Part shown: positions 44,450 through 62,800 of the stretch, in pieces
Layout: each line of letters begins with the position of its first letter
How positions within the stretch are numbered: position 1 is the first letter of the stretch
Assembly (NCBI RefSeq): GCF_051622035.1
Contig: NC_135356.1
Coordinates: 29,364,290-29,428,289 of the forward strand
Length of the DNA stretch: 64,000 nt
From: Arctopsyche grandis
Taxonomy: Eukaryota; Arthropoda; Insecta; Trichoptera; Hydropsychidae
Direction of reading: 5' to 3'
Position numbers and translations under genes: made by a program
Notes under the pieces: generated by a model
Database searches by the model: none
What the model was told of the DNA's origin: nothing
Seen by the model: the letters and a program-made list of their open reading frames with translations, nothing else

Positions 44450-46370
44450 GTTTATTTTAGGATGTTGCGAACGTTGTCCATTCCGCGTGCGCAATTGTTT
44501 ATTCTGGATTTCGCTTCTGTTTTTCCGAGCTGGCCAAATACGAGCATTCCATGTCACACCAACTCAGTTATCGTCCATTATTAGATAAATTTGATCCGTC
44601 AGGAAAACAAACCATCCTCCTTTTTAAAATTTTAAATTGAGGTTCTTTGATGCCTTTGCGTCTATAGATGGCTAAATGCTAACCATTCTTCGATTTACGT
44701 ACAAGGTAGCTTGTATTTTATTAACTATAGTATATTTCAGATATATTATTATTAGAGAAATTGGGTTAATTTAAATAAATACCGATTCAATCATTACTTT
44801 TTTTTTAAATAATTAAAAACGAGAGGCATTCCCGGGAGATTTAAATTGCTAAACGTAAAAATAATGGGGCCATAAAAATAAAATAAAATTAGCATCAAAG
44901 AACAATGAAAGTGTTGGATGGTTACCAATATCGAATGATTTTATAAATAGCCAAATAGAATACACATACATAGGTACTAATAGTTGTGTATATTTCTAAC
45001 TTTCTATCGATTCATTTCTAGAACAATTATATTTTGAAATCTGTTTTAGTTTTAGTTGAAACCAACAAACGAAAACTTATGCCTGCCTTGGATTACAAAC
45101 TACCCTATTATCCTGTGTGTAAATAGTATTATAAGTAGATGAGGTAAACGCTACGATTGTCTATCTAGACGAAGTTATTGATCATTTGAACTATAGCAAT
45201 ATACTAACACCAAAATTATGTATTGTTATTAACTAGGAGACAACAGATTCTTAGGACATAATGTCTAAATTCTTATTTACTAGTTGTACAATTTGTATAA
45301 ACTGAAAAATAGTGTCGTTTTTCCTCTTAATCATTTTGCAGCGATTTTGATTTTGCATTGTTTTTGCGATTTATTTTAACTATTACAATATTGCGTTTTA
45401 ATATTTTTCATTAACATTTGCAATTTATAATAGGTACGTATTCGTAATTGTCGAACAACTACGGTGGTCGTGCATGATATTCATATTATTTAAGACTGTA
45501 TTTAAATTTGTGATCGTTTACATCTTCACTATTTAAGAATCACAGGAAAGTGTATTTTAAGTGAGAAAAACAGTTTTAAATATTTGCATCGACATCGAAC
45601 TATGGCCGTTCAAAATTAGAGTTGCAACCAAAAATAGAACTGTCAAATGCGCTCGCACAGCAGCGGTCATTATGAATTTTTCGATTTATATTACACTCAC
45701 AAAAATCCATGAAATATTTTAAAACGAGGAGCCAACTAAAATAAATCGATTTTTACAACTAAATGCCGTTGTTTTTCTTTCCTTATTTTAGATTGATAGA
45801 TTAAAAAAGAAATTCAAATGTATTACATTTAATTATGCATACACACATGATGCAGACCAAATTTCAAGTTATTTCAATTTTTTTAGTTAACATGTTACAT
45901 ACTTAAAGTATGTACATATACATAGTTGGAAGAAACCACATTAATTATCGAGTAGTCATATATCGCTTTCAATTACATAGAAAGACTATTATGCCAGTAC
46001 AAGGTTTTCATTGTACAAAATGGCCAAATTATTTTTTTATTTACTGTTATTATATGGTAACTAAGCTTCTAATTATGGATTTGAACGATTGTGTAATACA
46101 AGAATTTCTTTTTTGAAATTTGGCCTAGAGTTCTTTCTAGATTCTAGAAAGAAATTTTTTATAATATGAATCTGATCCTGATCCAATGATGATCCCATAT
46201 CCTGAAAAATATTCTTCAAAATTTAAAAGTCTAAGAGTAAAGGTTCAATAGTGTTATGAACCATGTTTTCTAACATTTTACTGCGACTGCAATTATAATA
46301 AAATGTGTGGCAGCGTGGCGTGGTGAGATTTGTTTTTGTGTAAATGAGATTTTTCAGGTGTATGATGTGT
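44450..46370. other. Upstream of probable myofilin, no further gene
   Basis: AT-rich sequence. It may hold untranslated first exon(s) and the promoter of the downstream gene, since the coding start at 46384 sits just after a TGTTCAG acceptor-like site (46370-46376). Not resolved. Confidence 0.35.
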
Positions 46371-46383
46371 GTTCAGGTGAAAG

Positions 46384-46713
46384 ATGTCCAGCCGCCCAGG
46401 AGTAAGGAGCAGGCGCACTCGCGTCTATGACTGCAACTACAACATGGGCGAGAGCTACTATCGGTCAGCACTCGACAAGCTTGACCGTAAGAACAGCGGC
46501 AGGCCAGAGGTTGCCGAGGCCACCCCATCTGTAGCCAGGGACATCGAAGAACGTTACGGCCGCGCGTTCGCCAACGAAGACCTCACCGGAGCCAGGCGCC
46601 GCGCTGAAAAGGTCATCAGCGAAGACTCTCTCTTCGACTCACGCGGAGGACGGGCAGCCCGAGGAAGGCCACTCAGCGCTGCTATCGATGACGACAACGA
46701 GTTCGATGAGGAG
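46384..46713 (+). CDS. Probable myofilin coding exon 1
   Basis: Residues 1-110, ending FDEE in phase 0. An acceptor-like TGTTCAG precedes the ATG by 7 bp, implying at least one upstream noncoding exon. Codon use is GC-rich and regular throughout, which supports real coding function. Confidence 0.75.
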
Positions 46714-47854
46714 GTTATTATTTAACTACATCAATTTTTATCTAAATCACACATGTTAACTAACATGATGGTGAAAATATACTCTTTTTATTAGTCCTAA
46801 ATTCAAATTATTAAATTTATATATGTATATCAAATATAGTATATATAGATCTTAAGTTAGATTTTATTTAGAAGCAAATTCGATATAAAAATACGTTTGG
46901 TAAGAAACTTTTCATTTTAAATACATTTCCAAACGTAGCTTAATTGTCCGAAGATTCTCAATGGGTAAAAGTAAGAAAAACATTTAAAAAATAATCTGTT
47001 TACCATCTTATCGTTGAGTAGTATCATAACTAGTAACCGGACCGGAAGGTGCCGCGTATTGTTCAAAGGTTGTAAATGCATTGTTAAAGATTTGCCGAAC
47101 CTTTTTTACAAAGGATTTACAACAATGGATAGCACTGTGACTATCCGGTGTCTAATCATAACTCATTAAAATATCGAAAATCTCTTGCATATGTATGTCG
47201 CATTCTTCCTTCTTAAATTCGATTAGTCAGGATCGAATTATATATGTCAAAAATCAGAGAAACTTAAACCATTTACCTGTCTTTCAATTTTATGCAAGTT
47301 ATGTACATTTTGAAAAGGTCAATTTAGTAATTTTATATTGTGGAAAGATCACCTTCTTCACGTTTGGATAGTTCAAACTAGATAAATATACAAACACATT
47401 TTCAATTTTTTATATGGATTATAAACTGCAATTAAACAGCATTGAAAAGAATTGATTATTAATTTATTGATTGCAGGTTTCGAACTCTCTACGTCGCCTT
47501 CGCGCCAACAAGAAGAAGTCTGTGTTCATGGATGACGTGGACATGGAATCGACAGTGTCTAACTTGCACAGCCGTTCCCGGCTGGGACTCGCCGAGAAGA
47601 TTCTGGAATCTGCCGGAGTCGGCGAGAGTTCCGGAACGAGACGGAGGGTAACTCGCGTGGACGACAGCACAACAACCGCACGCTGGACAGCCGTAGACGA
47701 GACATCTTCCAGTGCAGCGTCGCGCGCCAGGGCATCCAGAGCTCGTCTCTCAGATCTCGAGGAGGAGAGCAATATCATGCAGAAGCGTCAGGCAGCACGG
47801 GAAAGTCGCGCAGCCGACTATAGGGCCTACATAGTCGCCGCCGATGCCGACTAA
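46384..47854 (+). CDS. Probable myofilin (insect thick-filament protein), two coding exons
   Basis: A two-exon gene, 46384-46713 joined to 47477-47854, giving 235 aa (about 26 kDa). It opens MSSRPGVRSRRTRVYDCNYN and MGESYYRSALDKLDRKNSG, a motif I associate with the N-termini of insect muscle proteins, myofilin first and miniparamyosin second. The rest is Ser/Arg/Asp-rich and includes ARRRAEKVISEDSLFDSRGG and LRRLRANKKKS. No signal peptide or membrane segment. The second exon follows a TTGATTGCAG acceptor; the donor, GAG|GTTATT, is weak. Without splicing the frame ends three codons later (VII, stop), so an intron-retained short form is possible. Compact GC-rich codons contrast with the flanks. 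Expected in the sarcomere, with expression in muscle. The coding call is strong. The family name is from memory and is the uncertain part. Confidence 0.72.
47034..47152. mobile_element. Small MITE, copy 2, in the probable myofilin intron
   Basis: Shares TATTGTTCAAAGG and GGATTTACAACAATGG with 43386-43482. Ends ACCGGACCGG / CTATCCGGTGT are poor inverted repeats. Confidence 0.5.
47477..47854 (+). CDS. Probable myofilin coding exon 2
   Basis: Residues 111-235, starting VSNSLRRLRANKKKSVF and ending RAYIVAADAD then TAA. A Ser/Arg/Ala-rich stretch in the middle (about residues 185-205) is probably disordered. The acceptor is TTGATTGCAG. Confidence 0.75.
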   Translation, partial: VSNSLRRLRANKKKSVFMDDVDMESTVSNLHSRSRLGLAEKILESAGVGESSGTRRRVTRVDDSTTTARWTAVDETSSSAASRARASRARLSDLEEESNIMQKRQAARESRAADYRAYIVAADAD

Positions 47855-47859
47855 ATCAA

Positions 47860-50379
47860 TCATCGCACTCATAAAACCACCGACCATATCTAACGTCAAT
47901 TCACACCAACCTTATCCACCCCATTACATTGTTGTCGTCTACATCTGAAATCACAATAGGATCATTTAAGACCTAATCAGTATTTCTGTTTCTTTAGAAC
48001 CCATTTTTGATATACATGGAAACACCTCAGAGTATTAAGCTCAGTGAAAAGTTGGAATAGTCATCTCAAAGTTTGAGCTCAGATTACACACGGACGCAAC
48101 AAGTCTTAACATTTGTGTATCATCAAGTTTTATAAACATGAAACATAGTCAATTATTATACATTCTTGTTGTGAATTGTATATATGTATGTGCACACTTT
48201 TTTAAAGAGAACAACTTTTCAATTTCAATTCAGTGTATATAAAAGTCATCTATAAACACTGCAATTATGCAAGTTAAAAAAGACACGAAATTATGAATTT
48301 TAAAATAAGTATGAATAGTAGTACGTTTAGTATAAGGTACATAATCCAAGACTAAAGTTGTCACTGAGTATTTTAATACATACTCGGGTGACTAATTGAG
48401 TGCGATCTCTTTTGGTTGCCAAAATTGCAGCTCGGGATGATTAAGATCATTTTCGCCAGACTGCATTTGGTGCATTCCAATCGAATTAGCCAAAAATTCT
48501 CACTCGTCTGATTTGTATTACTATTCATATTTGACAACTTTCTACTTGGCAACAATGTTTTTAACACTATAAGAAAAAATCAATTAGAAAAGTGCTTTTC
48601 AAATAGATCTTACATACATAATGTATCTATAAAAAGCTCATTGCATTGTGATCGAGTAAACTGTTGGAAGCTTCAACTTAAGATAAATGAAATTAGCTAT
48701 TTATTAAAAATAATAAATAAAAATAAGCAACAGGTAGGGAGATATTGTACATATGTACAGTGCATTTAGGCGGTCACCATATTCGTTTTAATAGACATGA
48801 TTATAAATAATGCATTTCAAAAAGTCAGTATTCACACATTTGCGTATATTATTATGAAAATACAGACCGCGATTACCATGTGCATTTTTTTTTAATTATT
48901 ACTCGTTGACTTTGTTGTAAAATAATGGCGACACGTTATGTAAGTCTATGACGATGCATCATTTAAAAGCGCAACTGCAACTGCAAAAAAATACATGTAT
49001 AATATACGTTTTTAATACGACAAATAAAATATTTATATCCAAAACTTTGTATTTATTATACTCACATTGTGCATTGCTGATTATTTGGACTTCAGATATC
49101 AATTGCTGGTTGATTTATTCGTCGACAGTTATTAAATTCTGAAAAGCGGCTTTTAAAAGGTAGATTTGCTTTTTGAAAACTCTAATTTTCATTGCGCAAG
49201 CGAACATAAATGAAATAAATGTATGACAAGAAATTTTTATTGATTCACCGTATAATTAGAATGTATTATAAGTAAAGTTAGAAGAGTATTATAACTTGAG
49301 ATACTATTCTAGAATCCCCCGAAGAAGATGTGTTAATATTACGACAATACAACATTGATAAACATTGATTTTTAAATTAACGAAAATCACATATAACAAA
49401 GGTGTAAAAGCGGTTGACCAGTTTTTAAGCAATGACTAAAGACTATAAATTCCAAATATCTTAGTGATGTACTTTATAAATCACATTAAATCGATTGATT
49501 TTAATCAAAACTAACACTAACAAGATTTTTGACATGTTTATGTATGTCCAATTTAGATGAAACCTATATACTAGATTAAAATATACATACATATGCATGT
49601 TTAAAAACTATTAAAACACCAATAGTAAGCAGAAAAATGTCACTAGCCAAAGTAGTATATTATATTTCAATCTAAAATGCATTCAAGCCAGGCCGCATTG
49701 TCATAGCTATAGCCAATTGCATTTTCAGACTTGGAATAATATCCGTATTTAGGCATAGATCTTGTAAAACTAAAATCAATTCCAAACAGTAATGGTAGTG
49801 TTTGATTTGATTGAAGCAGCAAAAACAAAATCATTTGATTAAAGCAGAAAAAGCTTAAATGATTTGATTATATACTATACTATACTACATACACATACAT
49901 ACGCAAGTATCGCGCAAAAAATTAATATTATATTAAGTAGTATTAAACCCATCATACAAAAAATCAAATCAATAACGTCATTAATTAATCAAAATTTCAT
50001 AACTGTTTTGATAAGCATTTTATATGCTATGAAGAAAACATATATCCATCCTGGTTGAAGTAAATAAATAAACAAATGGTTGAAATAACTTTGTATACAT
50101 ATGCAGTGGGAGATTAAGGCACAGCAGAATCCGAATCTCATATCCAAGATATTTCTGAACCAAAATTTTACTATGCCAAAGCAAATGGTAAACAAACTCT
50201 AAGAGTAAATACTTCTATTGCTAGATGTTAACTATTTTCACAAACAAAACTAAATTGTCAATAAAATACAACGATTGGAAAAACATAAGTCGTTTAAATG
50301 AACACGAATCTTCCCCAGCTCATTTTAAATCAATGTTACCTTTTCAAAAACGATTATCAATTATTGGACATATCAATAT
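47860..50379. other. Intergenic, no gene recognised
   Basis: AT-rich DNA downstream of probable myofilin. It will include the 3' UTR at its left end. I see no further exon, RNA gene or complete transposon. Confidence 0.45.
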
Positions 50380-50600
50380 ACACTTAATGTGCAGACACAC
50401 AGAATCGTACGGCATGGCATGCCTAGGTAGACTCGGACTGTCAACAAAATTTCTTCACATAATCACCATTATCAATTACTGCCAAATCTATGTCAATAAA
50501 AGGAAAATACATCACCAAAAACACTCCATGAAGTGAAGTTTTTTTCACATGAGTAAAACTATCAAAAAAACAACACATGCAACTTTCCACTATTACGTCA
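50380..50600 (+). repeat. Dispersed repeat shared with 3280-3640
   Basis: Matches 3340-3600 in the blocks GGCATGGCATGCCTAGGTA and AAAACTATCAAAAAAAC. Unclassified. Confidence 0.45.
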
Positions 50601-51574
50601 TGATTAGGAGAGGGGGATTCGGATTACATTGCACTTGGAACCTCCAAAGTGCTTAATCTGCCACTGTATGTATACATATATTGGTATATCAATTGTCGTT
50701 AAATGAAATCTCCATTTATACACTTGTCTTGGTACTAGGAGTATATAAAAAAATCTTGAATTAATAGAAATTAATGAAATACATACATACATATGCATAT
50801 AACTGTAATAAACATAAAATTATTAATCTTATTCAAAATTGATGATTCAAGTATAGAAACGGAGAGTTCATTCAACGAGAGTTGGCGAAATCAGGTCTAC
50901 TGACACATATCTATCTGCATTTGAGAGGTTAATGCATAGGTTTACAACCTCCTTTTGTAAAAGCCAGTAATTAAGAATGCTGTACTCATCAGTGAGAAAA
51001 AGTATCATATATCCAGAGGAAATGTACATATTATCATTATGTAATACTAAGTAGGTATTATCTAATGATAATACGTAGCAATATGTTCTTGTAAGCCTAT
51101 GTATTATACTTACTCTAGATATACATAGATATTATCGATATTAACTTCCAACAAATCTTAAGAATTCATATGAAATGGTGCATACACATAATTAATTCAT
51201 TTTTGATAAATTTGGTGAGGATCCTCAACCTTTCAAGTATAGTTATACAAAACAATAAGATTTCAATATAAAAATTGCCTTTTGCCTTTGGTAAACGCTG
51301 ACAAATTTATCTACAATTAAAAGTATAGTTTATTAAATGCAACACATTATTTATATAGACAAATAAAAAATAAATCAATCAACTATGTAAGGTTCGCTTT
51401 AGCCAAGAAAAAGCGTCATTATTCATATAAATAGAATTTAAATAAAAGTTCAAAAAAGTTTCAAAACCAATCAATCAGCCTTTTGAAATCAAAATCATAA
51501 AACAAAAAAAAAATGCATATAAAGTAAAATGTGAGACGAACTCAACGCACTTGGGAATTTTAGTGTGGTTTAAG
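50601..51574. other. Intergenic, no gene recognised
   Basis: AT-rich sequence up to the SUDS3 stop codon; the right part is its 3' UTR on the minus strand. Confidence 0.4.
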
Positions 51575-57765
<6,191 letters not shown>

Positions 57766-57879
57766 ATCGCGATCAAAAGGTACCGGCAAGACCATTGTGT
57801 TCTCATGAAAACGTACATCTACATAAATGTGCCAAAGTACCAACAGCTGGCTTCTTATTCAAACAAAGATTTGGTATTT

Positions 57880-58570
57880 TCTGCCATGGATTAAAATTTA
57901 AATTAAAGATATATAGTTAATTGCTTGTAAATAGCATAAAAGTAACAGATCTTTGCTGATTGTATCACTAAATATTCCGATTCATATAAAAAATGCAATT
58001 GTTGGAAATTTCGAATTATCGGAGTTTTTTGACCGTATCTCTTTTAAGGAACTGAAAGTAAATAAGGCTTTTGCGGATGATGCTTAGCTTATGGGTCTTG
58101 ACCCAGAAAAAGGTTGATTGACACATGTATTTAATGGGTTGCAAAATATTTTTGAGATTATAGAGATTGTATGTGTGTATAGAAATTGTAATTGGAGACT
58201 GCTTGCTGCCAGTTATAGATAAAGGAAGTATAGGTATATGTGTGTGCTGAAAAGGATGATATATTCAGTTGCGTTTGTAACGAAATATTATTTATTTTTC
58301 TAATATTATATAATATAAATTATATAAGCTGGACAAGTAATGTATGTAGAACGGTAGGTTTGACTTTAATCTAGTAACTGTGTTGGCGGATTGTTTGACT
58401 GGTGGTTGAATAGAAACTCTCATTGAATGAGGAGAACATCTGGTGCATAGTGGTTGTCGTTCTTTGTCTACATTTTTGTGGAAAACACTTGTTCCATTTG
58501 GTCATTGTCGGGCATGTCAAATTATTAAAGCAAAGACCGTGTCTCTGCATATGTATAAGTTGGGTACGTG
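57880..58570. other. Intergenic, no gene recognised
   Basis: Region upstream of Suds3, AT-rich with microsatellite tracts. Any Suds3 promoter should lie near 57850-58000 but no element could be identified. Confidence 0.35.
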
Positions 58571-58578
58571 TATGATGA

Positions 58579-58618
58579 CCAGAGATCGGTGGCCAGAATC
58601 CTGACCACCGATCTCCAG
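58579..58618. repeat. Short palindrome
   Basis: GAGATCGGTGGCCAG and CTGACCACCGATCTC are inverted with a 4-bp loop and one mismatch. Confidence 0.6.
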
Positions 58619-58984
58619 TGATGACTATTGATTCCTCATTATTACAATGAAAACCAAATTTCGAAACAGACTGCTGCCTGGAGAAAACCTAAGGTGCAGC
58701 CAGTGGCGTAACTAGGAATTTTGGACCCGTAAGCAAAAAATCATCAAGGCCCCCCCCCCTCGAATTTTTAAATCGAAATACCAAACTTTTGGTTTCGCAA
58801 CGCAGTATTAATATAAATATAATTATTGTTAATATGCAAGTACATAATATGATTTTCTTAATTTAACTCACCTATTTTAAAATTTCCTCTTTCGAACCTT
58901 ACTGTTTGCAAAATCATGAATTAATTGTTTGAGGTTCATTTTGGCTACTTCTTTGTCCTCAATTGTAAGCAAAGATAGTTCATT

Positions 58985-59360
58985 GGCTACGTCCACACTA
59001 CCGATATCTACAGTGCCGGTTTTAGGGGGGGGGGCTGGGTCGGGCGGAGCCCGAGGGCGCCAAATAAATTAGGGTGCCACTCGATGCGCCAAATGCGCTT
59101 TAAAATTTAAAATTAGAGTGCCAAAAGCCATACAAAATTTTAGATTAGAGCGCCAAAGGCGAAATTTTTTTCTAAGGGTGTTGAGAAAAAATTGCCCGAG
59201 GGCGCCACTGGGTTTAAGGCCGGCACTGGATATCTACACCCGATATTTACGAAATTTTCCATAGCCAGTTCCTAAATAGCAACCACAGGTTGCAATATGG
59301 GAACTGGATATGGAAAATTGGAAAATATCAGGTGTACATATCGGTAGTGTGGACGTAGCC
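58985..59360. mobile_element. MITE nested in the hAT transposase
   Basis: Long inverted ends: GGCTACGTCCACACTACCGA at the left and TCGGTAGTGTGGACGTAGCC at the right, continuing inward through GATATTT and AATTTTCCATA...CAGTTCC. It is flanked by ATT on both sides. It is itself split by the element at 59011-59228. Confidence 0.82.
59011..59228. mobile_element. hAT-type MITE nested in the MITE
   Basis: Ends CAGTGCCGG and CCGGCACTG are inverted. GATATCTA is duplicated exactly at 59003-59010 and 59229-59236. Length 218 bp. The centre has GAGGGCGCC-type repeats. No coding capacity. Confidence 0.9.
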
Positions 59361-59829
59361 ATTGAGTCTGGTTTGACGGATCGAATTTATTTTGTAATCT
59401 TTAATTATTTTTAATTTATTGAATGTTCTTTCTACACTAACCACAGTTACCGGAAGAGTAAAAAATAATATGAATGTGGTATATACTTCTGAAAAATCAC
59501 TCTCCAAACAACTGTACTTGGTAAAAAGTAATTCTGAAAATTGCCTTATGATTATTGTTTCAGAGAGATCTTTCTCTATTAATAAAAGTACTTGTGTAAA
59601 TTGAGATTCGAATTGATCTGAGAAAACTTCTGGATATTTTTCTCTGAGATTCAAACAATAGTTTTAAAAGCAGGTAATGAAAACCGAAATAGTTTTTCAC
59701 TACCTGAATTCCCGCAAAACGTCTCTTAATTTGAACAGCTATTTTGTTGATTTATGGCCCCCTATCTCCGTGGGCCCGTAAGCATTGCTAACCCCCGCTA
59801 CATAGTAGTTACGCCACTGGGTGCAGCCC

Positions 59830-60633
59830 ATTTAATATAATACCAAAATTTGACCATATCTCAAAACGGATCCAAAGCCAAATTTCACATGAATAATATC
59901 TAATAATGTTTACCAATATTGTAGTTCGAATTATTAAAATAAAATTATTCTTGATTGTACGTACGTGTTATTTAATTGATATTGTCTTGGATCACGAAAC
60001 CAAAACTATTATATGTAGCTACCTGTGTGCAAATTTAAATCGGCCGTTGCAAAAATCTTACCTTGTGATAAATATTGTGAGAAAAGCATAGTGTAGAAAA
60101 TTTTAATCACAATAAAAATTAACCAAAAAACCAAAACGTTTGGTTCTGAATAGGACCAGACTACAAGTGAGACTGGACGTTTTTAAGTTCATTCATGCAA
60201 ATATAGTGTTTAGGATTTTGATCTTTCGATGGCCAATCATTACTCAACATCCTTAAAGAAATACATCTAGAAGTCGCTAAGATTATAAAGATAACATAAA
60301 AGATCTAGCTATATGCGGACCGAAGCTATACCTGCTATCCCGTTATTTCCCCCCAATTATAGTTCCGGTATGTTACAAGTTATAATTTGCAACAGCAATC
60401 CACAAGTACACAACAAGACAACCTAAATAAATTAAAAAAAAATACGATGTCTTGTTTCGTATTTTTTAAGGTATATAATTTTTTCGAATCTCATTTATTT
60501 CGGCCACCTTTATATTTTGGCCTCCTGTGTGCATTACACGCATTTGTACATATGGTAGGCGCGGCCCTGTATGTAAAGACATTACATACTCGATTTGAGT
60601 GAGTGAATAGAGTGTAGAGTAGAATAATGGTAA
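59830..60633. other. Intergenic, no gene recognised
   Basis: AT-rich sequence with no supported gene or element. Confidence 0.35.
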
Positions 60634-61113
60634 ACGGACTACTAGTCACATGTGAACCAGTCACAGGACAACCGGTCGCTCTAGATCGGTCACACGTGAT
60701 CACCCGTCACCATAGAAATAGAATACATAGAATGGTCATTGTTAACAAAAGTATCGTCTAAAGCGAGCCATCGAAGAGAGAGACGGAAAGTCAGAAGAGA
60801 GACAAGAGAGAGAGAGAGAGAGAGAGAGAGACGAAGTTTAGCAAACAATGAACACACTCAGCCGCGCAGAGTTTTTATAGTAACATTTTTGGAGGCTGAG
60901 AGCGATTCTATGCATTCTATTTCTATGCCCGTCACACTAAAACTGGTCACACCCAAAAATTCGACCAATTTTTTTTTATTTTGGGGGTGTGACCAGTTTT
61001 CTCGTGACCAGTTTTAGGGTGTGACCAGTTTTAGTGTGACGGGTGATCACGTGTGACCGATCTAGAGCGACCGGTTGTCCTGTGACCGGTTCACATTTGA
61101 CTAGTAATCACCG
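60634..61113. mobile_element. Non-autonomous element with about 75-bp TIRs
   Basis: The left end (60634-60710) and right end (61036-61113) are inverted and almost identical. Blocks: ACTAGTCACATGTGAACC, GTCACAGGACAACCGGTCGC, TCTAGATCGGTCACACGTGA, TCACCCGTCAC. The inner part has repeated GTGACCAGTTTT units and a (GA)n run at about 60807-60831. No transposase. I have a general memory of such ends in other invertebrate genomes but cannot name the superfamily. Confidence 0.8.
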
Positions 61114-61129
61114 AACCTTATAGATCTCG

Positions 61130-61260
61130 AATTTAAATTATTACGAATGGCAACACTGTAATTGGTCATTTGACGTTTCACATTATAATCGTAGAGTTGT
61201 CGACTTTAGGTTGTGTGAGTGCACCTATGCCCCAAAATGTCAGCTGTCAAATGACCACAC
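61130..61260. promoter_or_regulatory. Possible promoter-like block
   Basis: Contains GGCAACACTG, GGTCATTTGACG and, inverted, GCTGTCAAATGACC within 110 bp. Such short motifs are common near insect transcription starts, and an exon of an unidentified gene lies 2 kb downstream on the same strand. The inverted pair could equally be a worn MITE. Confidence 0.2.
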
Positions 61261-61849
61261 GCGTATATCCACTTGTATTCCACATGATCCTCAACCATCA
61301 ACTATAAGGGCTTCGTTCCTCTTGAGCAATGCAGCCTCTGACATCTCCCGCCGGTTAGTAAAATCCAACTTCATTGTTTTCTCATTCTTTTCATTGTTCT
61401 CATATACAATTATACAATGTGTGGAAAAAGTCCAGTCACAATCTATTTTTATAAAGTATACAACAAATAATCTTCCGTTACTATTCTTAATTTTTCTTGT
61501 GACATCATTCAAGGTCTTTATGTGCGGTTCTTATCTCCAACTGATGCATACTGTTAAAATCCGTTCGCTAGTCCATAAATTGTCCATACAAATTGTGCAA
61601 TTTTAATGTTTAAAAATTTTAGTGTGTTTTATCGATACATTGATTATTTTGCAGAAACAAGATTGTGCATTTGAAGCGTTCTGCAATTAAGTATATATAT
61701 ATGTAAATTAATAAGAGGGAGACTGCAATATGATTATTTTAAATTTTGTTTATTTTATTTGATTATTCTTTATTCTTCTCTTAGGAACGTAGAATGAGTA
61801 TAATTTTTACTTTATCTATGTATGTACGTAGTAACAATAGATGATGTTT

Positions 61850-62800
61850 TGTGATCATGTGAAAATTCGAACTCGTGATTTTGACTGATTCGCACTCAGA
61901 ATCGATCACTGATCACGTTTTCATGATCTAAAAAAAATGTGTGTGTCGGTGTCTGTGTATTTTGGGGATTTTTTGAACACTGTTAGTCCTATCGAACTGA
62001 AACTTAGTATCGGTTACTGAAATTCTTATCGATACTATGTAAATTTTTTTCAAATTTTTAAGTTGAACGGAAATGGTACCTCCCCTTATAGGTGTCCTCT
62101 TTTTATATGTTTTTGAATTCAATCATCTCCCAAACCGCTAACCGAATCAGACTCAGAATTTTTTTACATATAATATTCATATCTAGAAGTTTAAGCTTAA
62201 TACCAAGTTATGTATAAAATTTGGTAAGCATCCGGCAACCGGAAGTGGCAGTTTACTCTTGTTCCATTTTTCTTCCACTATTTTTTTCGACCCCTTAAAC
62301 ATGTGTGCTCGTCACGAAAAAATTCAAGTATAATTCTTGTATCAATGTGATGAAAATAAAAAAAAAATCACTAAATTTAATAAACCGGAAGAGGGATTTT
62401 TTCCTCTTAGAAAGGTCAAAAGTGTTGTGGCCACTATTATTTCCACACCCCTGAACGTATCAAGCTGATAATTTATATTTGTATTCTTTTTGTACTAACT
62501 TAGACCTGATAAGGTTTTGGTCAGAATTCGTAAACCGGAAGTAGTATTTTTTTTTAAACAATATTTCATTATTTTATTTTGACCTTTTAAATTATTTTTA
62601 TTTTCTTGATATTTAATGTGTATAATAATTATAGTGATTTTAAGTAATAAAAAAATTTCGAACAAAATCCGACAACCGGAAGTAGAACTTTTGTCTTGTG
62701 TAAGTTTCCCTACCTTTGAGCTCAATTTGTATCGAAAATGCTCTCATAATCGGTATGTGTGAACGTGTATAATAATGTTCATATATTAATATTTCTCATA
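61850..62800 (+). repeat. CCGGAAGT-rich dispersed repeat, copy 2 with 5' extension
   Basis: From about 62080 it is colinear with 10305-11250: CCCCTTATAGGT, GGAAGTGGCAGTTTACTCTT, TTCTTCCACTATTTTTTTCG, GATAAGGTTTTG, CCGGAAGTAG. The 5' extension (61850-62000) matches 33800-33934. Four CCGGAAG units are visible. Confidence 0.65.

Larger units (their letters stand above)
58905..59655 (-). pseudogene. hAT transposase C-terminal region, split by nested MITEs
   Basis: The minus-strand frame 59328-59654 reads MNLREKYPEVFSDQFESQ, then FILFFTLPVTVVSVERTFNK and LKIIKDYKINSIRQTRLNG. This is the hAT dimerisation/catalytic C-terminus (typical 'LPVTVASAERSFSKLKLIKN'). The frame is cut at 59360 by a MITE and resumes at about 58985 as NELSLLTIEDKEVAK to SKVRKRKF. 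Without the insertion the two parts join naturally. Only this C-terminal piece is present, so the element was already internally deleted. Confidence 0.82.
58701..59819 (-). mobile_element. hAT element with perfect 8-bp target duplication
   Basis: Ends CAGTGGCGTAACTA and TAGTTACGCCACTG are inverted; GGTGCAGC is duplicated exactly at 58693-58700 and 59820-59827. Length 1119 bp. It holds the C-terminal part of a hAT transposase on the minus strand, into which two further elements are nested. Confidence 0.92.

Noticed and set aside
47464-47778. Minus-strand 104-aa frame
   Set aside because: It is antisense to probable myofilin exon 2, made open by its GC-rich regular codons.
61211-61606. 131-aa plus-strand frame near a promoter-like block
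   Set aside because: The composition is that of random AT-rich translation; no domain, and no convincing splice link to the exon at 63221.
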